Assembly (NCBI GenBank): GCA_947624925.1
Contig: CANQMG010000006.1
Location: forward strand, 1-30,015
DNA: 30,015 nt
Direction of reading: 5' to 3'
DNA from: an uncultured Clostridia bacterium
Lineage (GTDB): Bacteria > Bacillota > Clostridia > TANB77 > CAG-508
How positions within the stretch are numbered: position 1 is the stretch's first letter; the number at the start of each line of letters is the position of its first letter. Position numbers and translations under genes: made by a program. Positions 23,815 to 30,015 of this stretch are shown here, piece by piece. The notes under the pieces are model-generated. The model was not told the DNA's origin, did no database searches, and was given only the letters and a program-made list of their open reading frames with translations.

Positions 23815-25050
23815 ATGTTTAAAAAAAATATTTATAATTTAGTATTAATTATTTTAATTTTATTAATTATACTTTCTACTTTTTCATTTGCATCAGATTC
23901 GGTGTATGTATGGTCTGCTACTGATTCGGATGCTAATTCTTCTATTCAAACTAGTTCTAATTTATCATCTGATACAAAAATGCAATTTGAATCAGAATCT
24001 TGTATCTTGATAGAACAAAGTACAGGTACTGTTTTATATGAGCATAATTCACATGAACAATTAAGACCTGCTAGTGTAACAAAAGTTATGACCATTTTAC
24101 TCATAATGGAAGCTCTAGATAATGGCACACTTTCTTTAGATGATAAAATCCCATGTAGTGAAAATGCTTCTTCTATGGGTGGGTCTCAAATATGGCTTGA
24201 TACTACAGAAACTTTAACAGTACACGAAATGTTAAAAGCAATTTGTGTTGTATCTGCAAATGATTGTACTGTTGCGATGGCAGAATATTTAGCAGGATCA
24301 GAAGAAGCCTTTGTAGAAAAAATGAATGCAAGGGCTAAAGAACTCGGTATGAATGATACTAACTTTAAAAATTGTCATGGAATTGACGAAGATGGCCATA
24401 TAACTTCAAGTTATGATATTTCATTAATGTCTAGAGAACTTTTATTAAATCATCCTAAAATAACAGAATATACAACTATATGGATGGATTCTTTAAGAGA
24501 TGGAAAATCAGAATTAGTAAATACTAATAAATTAATTAGAAATTATAAAGGAGCTACTGGATTGAAAACAGGCTCTACATCTCTTGCATTGTATAACTTA
24601 TCAGCATCTGCAACTAGAGATGGCTTATCTTTAATAGCTGTAATTATGAAAGCACCTTCAACTAAAGTACGTTTTTCTGAAGCACAAAAGTTACTAGATT
24701 ACGGATTTGCAAATTACACTTTTAAAACATTTGGAAATAAAGGTGAATGTGTAAAATCTGTAAATGTTGATAAAGGTGTTTCTTCATCTGTTAACGCTGT
24801 TTTTGAAAATTCTGCTTCTGTTTTATTTAAAAAAGGGGAAGATAAAAATATTGTGCAAAACGTAAATATATGTGATAGCATAACAGCTCCTATATATAAA
24901 GGTCAAAGATTAGGAGAAGTAAATTTTACTTTAAATGGAGAAAACATACAAACAATTAACATTGTAGCCGAAGAAAATGTTGATAAAATAAATCTTTGGA
25001 ATATGACAATTCATTTATATAAAACATGGTTTAATATGTTAAGAACATAA
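23815..25050 (+). CDS. D-alanyl-D-alanine carboxypeptidase (DacF/PBP5-like, S11 family)
   Basis: This 411-residue exported protein has a signal peptide (about 1-27). A penicillin-binding catalytic domain follows with SVTK (S87 nucleophile, K90), SAN (147-149) and KTG (251-253), all correctly spaced. A PBP5-type C-terminal beta domain lies at about 290-390. A hydrophobic, amphipathic tail (NLWNMTIHLYKTWFNML) would dock it to the membrane face. It trims the terminal D-Ala from peptidoglycan stem peptides. GGAGG lies nine bases before the ATG, directly after the 13-bp hairpin. It probably shares a transcript with the VanW lipoprotein gene 60 bases upstream and ends at two large hairpins. Confidence 0.95.
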   Translation: MFKKNIYNLVLIILILLIILSTFSFASDSVYVWSATDSDANSSIQTSSNLSSDTKMQFESESCILIEQSTGTVLYEHNSHEQLRPASVTKVMTILLIMEALDNGTLSLDDKIPCSENASSMGGSQIWLDTTETLTVHEMLKAICVVSANDCTVAMAEYLAGSEEAFVEKMNARAKELGMNDTNFKNCHGIDEDGHITSSYDISLMSRELLLNHPKITEYTTIWMDSLRDGKSELVNTNKLIRNYKGATGLKTGSTSLALYNLSASATRDGLSLIAVIMKAPSTKVRFSEAQKLLDYGFANYTFKTFGNKGECVKSVNVDKGVSSSVNAVFENSASVLFKKGEDKNIVQNVNICDSITAPIYKGQRLGEVNFTLNGENIQTINIVAEENVDKINLWNMTIHLYKTWFNMLRT

Positions 25051-25057
25051 ATAATAT

Positions 25058-25092
25058 CTGGCACAACTGTCAAAAATTGCTAGTTGTGCCAG
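25058..25092. terminator. 11-bp hairpin after the carboxypeptidase gene (hairpin 1)
   Basis: CTGGCACAACT and AGTTGTGCCAG form a perfect 11-base-pair stem with a 13-base loop containing CAAAAATTG. It begins seven bases after the stop codon. There is no T-run, so termination may depend on stem strength or the partner hairpin; it could also serve the convergent ytfJ transcript. Confidence 0.6.
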
Positions 25093-25103
25093 TTTAGTGT
25101 AGT

Positions 25104-25136
25104 AGCCAGATTGTCAATATTTTTGGCAATCTGGCT
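25104..25136. terminator. 10- to 12-bp hairpin after hairpin 1 (hairpin 2)
   Basis: AGCCAGATTG and CAATCTGGCT pair over ten positions, extendable by two (one G/U), around a loop containing CAATATTTTTG. It ends 17 bases before the stop of the convergent ytfJ gene and probably forms part of a two-way transcript end. Confidence 0.6.
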
Positions 25137-25153
25137 CTTACTATCCACAACTT

Positions 25154-25789
25154 TTATTCATCAAAATCATCATATATGTCATTTAGTTCTTCTTGTACCT
25201 GATTTGCATCATAATTTTCTTCATAGCTATTTTGTGCCTCTCTTTTTATTTGTGCTCTGTTTTTCATCGGTCTAGTCTTATTATTTACTATATTAGTCTG
25301 CTTTTTTGTTTCTTCTTTTTTATTATTTTCATTGTTATCCTTGTTTTGTTTTGGTTCACTATTTTTCTCATTATTACATGCTTCATTTTTTTTACACAAC
25401 ATATTATTTATTTTCTCTGTTATTTCTGGAACATAATCTAATAATCTATCAACACATGAAGTATAGTTTATAGGCATTAATTTTACATTATCGTTTTGAA
25501 CTACTAAAAATGCCACTGGATTTATATTTACACCTGCTCCACTACCTCCACCAAATGGTAATTTATATTGTATTGCCTCTTCTGTATCTTTTTTATTATA
25601 CTCATCTATTGTTTCTCCTTTAAATTCGCTACCGCCTGCAGCAAATCCGAAGGAAACTTTTGAAATTGGTATTAATATTATACCATTTGAAGTTTCAATT
25701 GGCTCACCTATAATAGTATTTACATCTACCATATCTTGTATACTATTCATAGCTGTAAGCATAAGACCTTCTATTGGATGTTCTCTCAT
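25154..25789 (-). CDS. ytfJ: GerW/YtfJ-family sporulation protein
   Basis: This 211-residue protein carries the YtfJ/GerW domain at about 1-130: EHPIEGLMLTAMNSIQDM, VDVNTIIGEPIE and KVSFGFAAGGSEF. The glycine-rich FGGGSGAGVNINPVAF and a SCVDRLLDYVPEITEKI helix follow. In Bacillus the family is needed for normal spore germination, and many anaerobes keep it. An unusual tail of about 75 residues follows, first Lys/Asn/Glu-rich and then acidic (NDIYDDFDE); it looks disordered. The ATG overlaps the preceding DUF2953 gene by 47 bases. It has no good ribosome-binding site and an in-frame stop directly upstream, so reinitiation or coupled translation is likely. The conserved N-terminus supports this start. 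Confidence 0.9.
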   Translation of the reverse strand: MREHPIEGLMLTAMNSIQDMVDVNTIIGEPIETSNGIILIPISKVSFGFAAGGSEFKGETIDEYNKKDTEEAIQYKLPFGGGSGAGVNINPVAFLVVQNDNVKLMPINYTSCVDRLLDYVPEITEKINNMLCKKNEACNNEKNSEPKQNKDNNENNKKEETKKQTNIVNNKTRPMKNRAQIKREAQNSYEENYDANQVQEELNDIYDDFDE

Positions 25790-26378
25790 TTAATTTCACA
25801 CTACCTTTCTTTAATATAACATATATCATATAGATAATATGTACCAATTTAACTTCAATTATACAACTTAGAAAAATTTTTACAGTTATTTCATTTGAAT
25901 ATATAGGTATAATTTTATAATTTATATTATCTTGTTTGTAATCTTTTATTAATAATGATAATACTATAGATACAATAGTTGATAAAATTGCAACACTTGC
26001 ACTAGTTAATATTCCATCTATTAATCCTATTTTCGCATCCAAATTAACCATAGATATTCTAGTCATTTTGTGTTTTATAACACCTTTTATAGCTTTATTT
26101 ACTTTATTATCTTCCTTTAAAATTTTCATATCAATTTTTTCATTTTTATGCTTATTTTTTATTTTGTTAACTCTGTCTTCGTCTATTTTAATTCTCGCAA
26201 TCCTAAATATGATTAAGAAATAAATATCTAGATATACTATAACTTCCTTTTTTATTTTTTTATCATCATTACTAATTTTTATTTTTTCTATGTTTATTTT
26301 AGCTTTTAATGACATAATAAATAAAAATACAAGCATAATAAATATTATTATTCCGGATAAAATTAAAACTAGTATCAT
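25743..26378 (-). CDS. DUF2953 family membrane protein (YtfI-like)
   Basis: This 211-residue protein has a strong N-terminal transmembrane segment (about 3-24). A charged cytoplasmic-looking region is followed by the DUF2953-like core: hydrophobic segments at about 130-150 and 185-205 around DAKIGLIDGILTSASVAIL. In Bacillus a DUF2953 protein (YtfI) is encoded beside YtfJ, which supports the family call. Function is unknown but plausibly spore-related. The frame can be extended to a TTG at 26384, but the ATG at 26378 has AAAGGAG eight bases upstream. The C-terminus, rich in Arg and Ser, is encoded by the same 47 bases that start ytfJ in another frame. Confidence 0.78.
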   Translation of the reverse strand: MILVLILSGIIIFIMLVFLFIMSLKAKINIEKIKISNDDKKIKKEVIVYLDIYFLIIFRIARIKIDEDRVNKIKNKHKNEKIDMKILKEDNKVNKAIKGVIKHKMTRISMVNLDAKIGLIDGILTSASVAILSTIVSIVLSLLIKDYKQDNINYKIIPIYSNEITVKIFLSCIIEVKLVHIIYMIYVILKKGSVKLNERTSNRRSYAYSYE

Positions 26379-26439
26379 AAACAAATCTCCTTTGCTTAAA
26401 TACTAGTTTTTCCATATTTTTTGAGTTTAATCAATTAAA

Positions 26440-27195
26440 TTATTTTTTTGCTTTTTGAACAGTTATATCACCAAATAATGTTTCTTGATTTGTAACAACT
26501 TTATTCCTTCTTGATAACTCTAAAAGTCCAGAAAAAGCAGTTACTACTTCAACTTTGTTACATTTTGATAATGAGTATAATTTATTGAAAACGAATTTAG
26601 GCTTTTTTATAAGTTCTCTAAACATTTCTTTTACTTTACTAGAAACCGTATATGTATCAATAATTGCAATCTTTTGGATATTAACTGCATTTTGATTTAT
26701 TTTTTCTTTGTTTCTTTCAATCAAATCTTTATAAACTTCTGGTAAAATATCTCTACTATATTCTTTTTCTATTTTTTGTTTTGGCAACTTAATTTCTTCT
26801 TGAAATTTAAAAAATACTTTTGAATATATATTATAATTATCTTTTAGCTTTTTTGTTATCTCTTTATACTTTTTATACTCTATTATCCTTCTTATTAATT
26901 CTTCTTCAGTCAGTTCTTGTTCATCTTCTACTTGATTAGGAAGTAATCCCTTAGATTTTATATATAAAAGAGCAGATGCCATTATTATAAATTCACTTGT
27001 AACATCTAAATTTAATTTTTCCATTTGTTTTATATATTCAATATACTGGTCTGCAATTTCGCTTATTTTTATATCATATATATCCATTTTATTTTTATCT
27101 ATTAAATGACATAGTAAATCTAATGGACCTTCAAAGTTATCAATTTTTATTGCATATTTGTTGGTTTCTAATGTTAATATATTTTGCATTTTCAT
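26440..27195 (-). CDS. scpA: Segregation and condensation protein A
   Basis: This 251-residue kleisin has the ScpA N-terminal signature FEGPLDLLCHLIDKNKMDIYDI (read here in two parts around residue 25). EFIIMASALLYIKSKGLLP and a winged-helix C-terminus (about 180-245, VVTAFSGLLELSRRNKV) follow. It bridges SMC heads together with ScpB to compact and separate chromosomes. scpB and smc are not in the window, although scpB often follows scpA directly. The start overlaps the recX stop by four bases (ATGA). A second ATG two codons later is also possible. The DUF2953 gene follows after 61 bases. Confidence 0.95.
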   Translation of the reverse strand: MKMQNILTLETNKYAIKIDNFEGPLDLLCHLIDKNKMDIYDIKISEIADQYIEYIKQMEKLNLDVTSEFIIMASALLYIKSKGLLPNQVEDEQELTEEELIRRIIEYKKYKEITKKLKDNYNIYSKVFFKFQEEIKLPKQKIEKEYSRDILPEVYKDLIERNKEKINQNAVNIQKIAIIDTYTVSSKVKEMFRELIKKPKFVFNKLYSLSKCNKVEVVTAFSGLLELSRRNKVVTNQETLFGDITVQKAKK

Positions 27196-27644
27196 TCTTC
27201 CTCTTTTATTACTAACTTTATATTATCCTTTTTAAATCCTTTTTTTATTAAATAATCTCGTATTTCTTCGGTCTCTTTAGTAGTTCTATATTTAAAGAAC
27301 ATATGCCTTATAGATGATATTTCATATTCATTTAAACTTTCACGATTATTATACATATAATCTTCTATTAAATCTATACTTATACCTTTTGCTATTAATT
27401 TATATTTTATTTCTTTAATAGAAAGGTGTTTTAAATTAATAAATTCATTTACAGCTCTTTTAATATAATTATTATCATCTAAATAGCCTGCTTCTTTAAC
27501 ATACTCTATTATATCATTTAAAAGATTTTCTTCAATAGTTTTATTGAATTTATTTCTAACTTCGTATTCAGATCTTTTTTTATACATTATATAATTCATT
27601 ACTTTTGATTTTTCTTTATCAAATTCTTCTATGCTGTATTCCAT
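27192..27644 (-). CDS. recX: Regulatory protein RecX
   Basis: This 150-residue, helix-rich protein has the repeated three-helix RecX pattern: YIMYKKRSEYEVRNKF, then YVKEAGYLDDNNYIKRAV, LKHLSIKEIKYKLIAKGI and a last YLIKKGFKKDNI helix. RecX binds RecA filaments and modulates their activity. Finding it in the recA operon, two genes downstream, supports the assignment. The frame opens at a GTG (27653), but that codon is part of the AAGGTG ribosome-binding site for the ATG at 27644, which is preferred. It overlaps scpA by four bases. Confidence 0.88.
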   Translation of the reverse strand: MEYSIEEFDKEKSKVMNYIMYKKRSEYEVRNKFNKTIEENLLNDIIEYVKEAGYLDDNNYIKRAVNEFINLKHLSIKEIKYKLIAKGISIDLIEDYMYNNRESLNEYEISSIRHMFFKYRTTKETEEIRDYLIKKGFKKDNIKLVIKEEE

Positions 27645-27656
27645 TATTTTCACCTT

Positions 27657-28415
27657 TTAACTTATAATATATATTATATCTTTTACAACTTCTCCTGCAA
27701 TAATTAACCCTGCAACTGATGGAACAAATGAAATACTTCCAGGTACATTGTTTTTTATTTCTTTTTCTAAATCAACAGATGAAGGATATATAGTATTATC
27801 ATCACAACTGCTTTGTATAATATTATTATATTTTATTGGTTCTTCTTTAGAATATACAACTTTTAACTTTTTAATTCCTCTGTTTCGAAGTTCCTTTCTC
27901 ATTACTTTTGCTAGTGGACATATACTTGTTTTATATATATCTGATACTTCAAACATAGTTGGATTTAGTTTGTTTCCTGTTCCCATACTTGAAATTATAG
28001 GTATATTTAATTTACTTGCTCTTACTACTAATTCTATCTTTGCTGTTACTGTATCCACACAATCTACTATATAATCTATTGTCTCATTTAGTATTCCTTT
28101 GCTTTCTGGCATAAAAAAATCTTTATATGTTTCAACCTTTGCATTTGGATTTATTTCTAAAATTCTATCTTTACATACATCAACTTTATACTGTCCAATA
28201 GTCTTTTGAGTAGCAATTAATTGCCTATTAAGGTTTGTTAAACTTACTTTATCATTATCTACTAATATAAAATTTTCTATTCCCGCTCTTACTAATCCTT
28301 CTACAACAAATGAACCTACTCCTCCAATTCCAAAAATTGCAACTTTTGATTTATTTAATTTTTCTATATTTTCTTTTCCAATTAATAATTCTGTTCTTGA
28401 AAATTGATTTAGCAT
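27657..28415 (-). CDS. tcdA: tRNA threonylcarbamoyladenosine dehydratase (TcdA/ThiF family)
   Basis: This 252-residue E1-like enzyme has the nucleotide-binding loop GIGGVGS (29-35), then LVDNDKVSLTNLNRQ and DCVDTVTAKIELV. The TcdA-type segments PIISSMGTGNKLNPT and SICPLAKVMRKELR separate it from ThiF and MoeB. It cyclises t6A at position 37 of tRNA to the hydantoin form ct6A using ATP. This extends the pathway begun by tsaE and tsaB about 21 kb away. The C-terminal hydrophobic segment (VPSVAGLIIAGEVVKDII) is normal for the family. GGAG lies six bases before the ATG. It sits between the TSCPD gene and recX in the recA operon. Confidence 0.9.
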   Translation of the reverse strand: MLNQFSRTELLIGKENIEKLNKSKVAIFGIGGVGSFVVEGLVRAGIENFILVDNDKVSLTNLNRQLIATQKTIGQYKVDVCKDRILEINPNAKVETYKDFFMPESKGILNETIDYIVDCVDTVTAKIELVVRASKLNIPIISSMGTGNKLNPTMFEVSDIYKTSICPLAKVMRKELRNRGIKKLKVVYSKEEPIKYNNIIQSSCDDNTIYPSSVDLEKEIKNNVPGSISFVPSVAGLIIAGEVVKDIIYIIS

Positions 28416-28440
28416 TTTTTGCTCCTTTTATAGTGAATAA

Positions 28441-28707
28441 TTATGCTGATTTTTTTGATTCTTCATATGCTTTTCTAACAGCCTTTGCTAGTTGATCAGC
28501 ACATGATGTTCCTCTACCTCCACAATCAATTCCACCTATTTTTTCTTCAATTTCTTCTACAGTCATTCCTTCAATAAGTCTTGGAAGTGCCTGCAGATTT
28601 CCTGGGCATCCTCCTTCTAGAAATCTAACATTAGTAACTTTATTTCCTTCTAAAGTAAATCTAATTTTCCTAGCACATGTATTTTCTGTTTCAAAAATAT
28701 AATCCAT
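28441..28707 (-). CDS. TSCPD domain-containing small protein
   Basis: This 88-residue protein has the small cysteine-rich TSCPD domain: ENTCARKIRFTLEG, FLEGGCPGNLQAL and IDCGGRGTSCADQLA, where the name-giving motif reads TSCAD. Five cysteines could bind a metal or cycle redox states. The domain also occurs at the C-terminus of some ribonucleotide reductases; as a stand-alone protein its role is unknown. A longer frame opens at 28752 inside recA, but AGGAG upstream of the ATG at 28707 fixes the start. It begins 34 bases after recA stops and is probably co-transcribed. Confidence 0.85.
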   Translation of the reverse strand: MDYIFETENTCARKIRFTLEGNKVTNVRFLEGGCPGNLQALPRLIEGMTVEEIEEKIGGIDCGGRGTSCADQLAKAVRKAYEESKKSA

Positions 28708-28741
28708 TATTAATTCACTCCTTTTTAAGAATAATTTTAAT

Positions 28742-29788
28742 TTATTCCTCATCTTCTGTATTTAATTCTTCTTCTCCAAGACTTTTTTCAAATGCTTGTT
28801 CAAAGTTTTCTCTTACTTTTGTTTCAACTTCTTTTAGTATTTCTGGATTTTCTTGTAAATATACCTTAACATTTTCTCTACCTTGTCCTATTCTGTTTCC
28901 ATTATAACTAAACCATGAACCACTTTTCTCTATAATATCTAAATTTACAGCTATGTCTAATATGTTTCCTTCCTTTGATATTCCTTTTCCATATACAATA
29001 TCAAATTCTGCCTCTCTAAATGGTGGTGCAACTTTATTCTTTACTATTTTAACTCTAGCTCTATTTCCTACAACTTCTCCATCTTGTTTTATATTTTCTA
29101 CTTTTCTTATGTCTAATCTTACAGAAGAGTAGAATTTTAATGCTCTTCCTCCTGGTGTTACTTCTGGGTTTCCAAACATTATTCCAACCTTTTCTCTTAA
29201 TTGATTTATAAATATTAGAACTGTTTTAGATTTGTTTATTGCACCAGCTAATTTTCTTAATGCTTGTGACATTAATCTTGCTTGAAGTCCAATATGTGAA
29301 TCTCCCATATCTCCGTCTATTTCTGCTTTTGGAACTAATGCTGCAACAGAATCGACTACTATAACATCTAAAGCTCCACTTCTTATTAATGCCTCTGCTA
29401 TTTCTAGTGCCTGTTCTCCTGTATCTGGTTGAGATACAATTAGATTATCTATATCTACTCCTAAATGCTTAGCGTAAACAGGGTCTAGAGCATGTTCTGC
29501 ATCAATAAAAGCTGCCTCTCCATTCATTTTTTGTGCTTCTGCAATTATATGTAATGCTAATGTTGTTTTTCCTGATGATTCAGGTCCAAATATTTCTATT
29601 ATTCTGCCACGTGGTACACCACCAATTCCTAGAGCAATATCAAGACCTAATGCACCTGTTGGTATTGCCTCTATATTCATAGCTTGAAACTCTCCAAGTT
29701 TCATTACTGATCCTTTTCCAAATTGTTTTTCTATTTGTCCCATTGCTATTTCTAATGCTTTTTTCTTTTCTGAATTTTGTGTTTCCAT
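28742..29788 (-). CDS. recA: DNA recombinase RecA
   Basis: This 348-residue protein is a standard RecA. It has Walker A at 68-75 (GPESSGKT), AAFIDAEHALDP, VIVVDSVAALVPKAEIDG (Walker B), the L2-region pattern NQLREKVGIMFGNPEVTPGG, and an acidic tail (GEEELNTEDEE). It forms ATP-dependent filaments on single-stranded DNA for homologous recombination and triggers LexA self-cleavage in the SOS response. GGAGG lies five bases before the ATG, behind a near-consensus promoter and a LexA-like site. It leads an operon with the TSCPD gene, tcdA, recX, scpA, the DUF2953 gene and ytfJ. Confidence 0.99.
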   Translation of the reverse strand: METQNSEKKKALEIAMGQIEKQFGKGSVMKLGEFQAMNIEAIPTGALGLDIALGIGGVPRGRIIEIFGPESSGKTTLALHIIAEAQKMNGEAAFIDAEHALDPVYAKHLGVDIDNLIVSQPDTGEQALEIAEALIRSGALDVIVVDSVAALVPKAEIDGDMGDSHIGLQARLMSQALRKLAGAINKSKTVLIFINQLREKVGIMFGNPEVTPGGRALKFYSSVRLDIRKVENIKQDGEVVGNRARVKIVKNKVAPPFREAEFDIVYGKGISKEGNILDIAVNLDIIEKSGSWFSYNGNRIGQGRENVKVYLQENPEILKEVETKVRENFEQAFEKSLGEEELNTEDEE

Positions 29789-29802
29789 GTTTTCCTCCTT
29801 TT

Positions 29803-29814
29803 AAACATTTGTTT
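29803..29814. promoter_or_regulatory. Degenerate LexA-type operator at recA
   Basis: The palindrome AAAC-AAAT-GTTT lies about ten bases downstream of the recA -10 box. It matches the Firmicute SOS box GAAC-N4-GTTC except for one transition in each half. Position and target gene fit LexA control; the loose match leaves doubt. Confidence 0.5.
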
Positions 29815-29824
29815 GTATGTACTT

Positions 29825-29852
29825 ATTATATATTAAAATAAAAATTTGTCAA
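29825..29852 (-). promoter_or_regulatory. Promoter of the recA operon
   Basis: A perfect TTGACA and a perfect TATAAT lie 16 bases apart on the minus strand, about 35 bases before the recA ATG. Confidence 0.8.
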
Positions 29853-29953
29853 CTGTTTTTTTATATTTTTTTATTATTTTGTAATTTCTTGTTACTATTC
29901 ATAGCCCTATCAAAAATATATGCATTTTATCCGTTTGGAAGTAATATATATAA

Positions 29954-30015
29954 TTAACTTGCTCCTTGCTGTCGCAATCTACGATTGCTCCATTCGCCTA
30001 GGGTCATTTCCGCAC
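29954..30015 (-). other. GC-rich segment at the right edge, possibly the 3' end of another gene
   Basis: From about 29958 to the edge G+C is about 53% (31 of 58 bases), against roughly half that elsewhere. One minus-strand frame stays open from the edge to a TAA at 29954 and would end in GEWSNRRLRQQGAS. A plus-strand frame is open too, so coding is not proven. A small palindrome GCAATC-GTA-GATTGC lies inside. The base composition suggests a repeat, a non-coding RNA end or imported DNA. Identity unknown. Confidence 0.3.

Noticed and set aside
23116..25050. Vancomycin resistance cluster
   Set aside because: Only a VanW domain and an ordinary S11 carboxypeptidase are present; there is no VanH, VanA/B ligase, VanX, or VanRS pair.

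Overview
The window is AT-rich (very roughly a quarter to 30% G+C by eye). Its gene content points to an uncultured, gut-type clostridial Firmicute: a split transketolase, AdhE, a GerW/YtfJ-type sporulation protein beside a DUF2953 protein, ScpA, a VanW-domain lipoprotein and strong GGAGG ribosome-binding sites. UGA is read as stop. Nearly all genes are on the minus strand; only asnB, the VanW lipoprotein and the D-Ala-D-Ala carboxypeptidase gene are on the plus strand. No tRNA, rRNA, CRISPR array, transposase or phage gene was seen.

Layout. (1) 1-433: the start of a membrane-anchored extracytoplasmic protein that runs off the left edge. (2) 622-6550: a minus-strand operon behind a good promoter, tsaE-tsaB-rimI-Lon-like protease-transketolase N half-transketolase C half. 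It joins tRNA t6A synthesis, ribosomal protein acetylation, proteolysis and pentose-phosphate metabolism. (3) 6594-7785: a cysteine desulfurase gene with its own terminator, broken by a single-base frameshift just before the catalytic cysteine. (4) 7896-15981: a more accessory-looking stretch with adhE and an overlapping phosphotransferase gene, asnB, an orphan Panacea (DUF4065) gene and a MATE efflux gene. Four copies of a short palindromic repeat sit at gene ends here, and a 59-bp fossil of the plsC 3' end abuts one of them. (5) 15996-20934: a small membrane protein, valS, a family-4 glycosyltransferase and a PlsC-type acyltransferase; the last two overlap and probably act on membrane lipids. 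(6) 20940-23050: recG. (7) 23116-25136: VanW lipoprotein and DacF-like carboxypeptidase (cell envelope), ending in two large hairpins. (8) 25154-29852: a recA operon, recA-TSCPD-tcdA-recX-scpA-DUF2953-ytfJ, with a consensus-like promoter and a degenerate LexA-type operator. (9) From about 29954 to the right edge the base composition jumps to about 53% G+C, so something different begins there.

Most of the window is ordinary housekeeping. The best candidates for undescribed biology are the repeat family at gene ends (7.9-16 kb), the plsC fossil joined to one repeat copy, and the MATE leader. That leader has a promoter with an overlapping inverted repeat, a nine-residue candidate leader peptide and an intrinsic terminator before the gene, and it looks like an inducible attenuator. 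Functions come from motif recognition in the sequence only; no database search was run.
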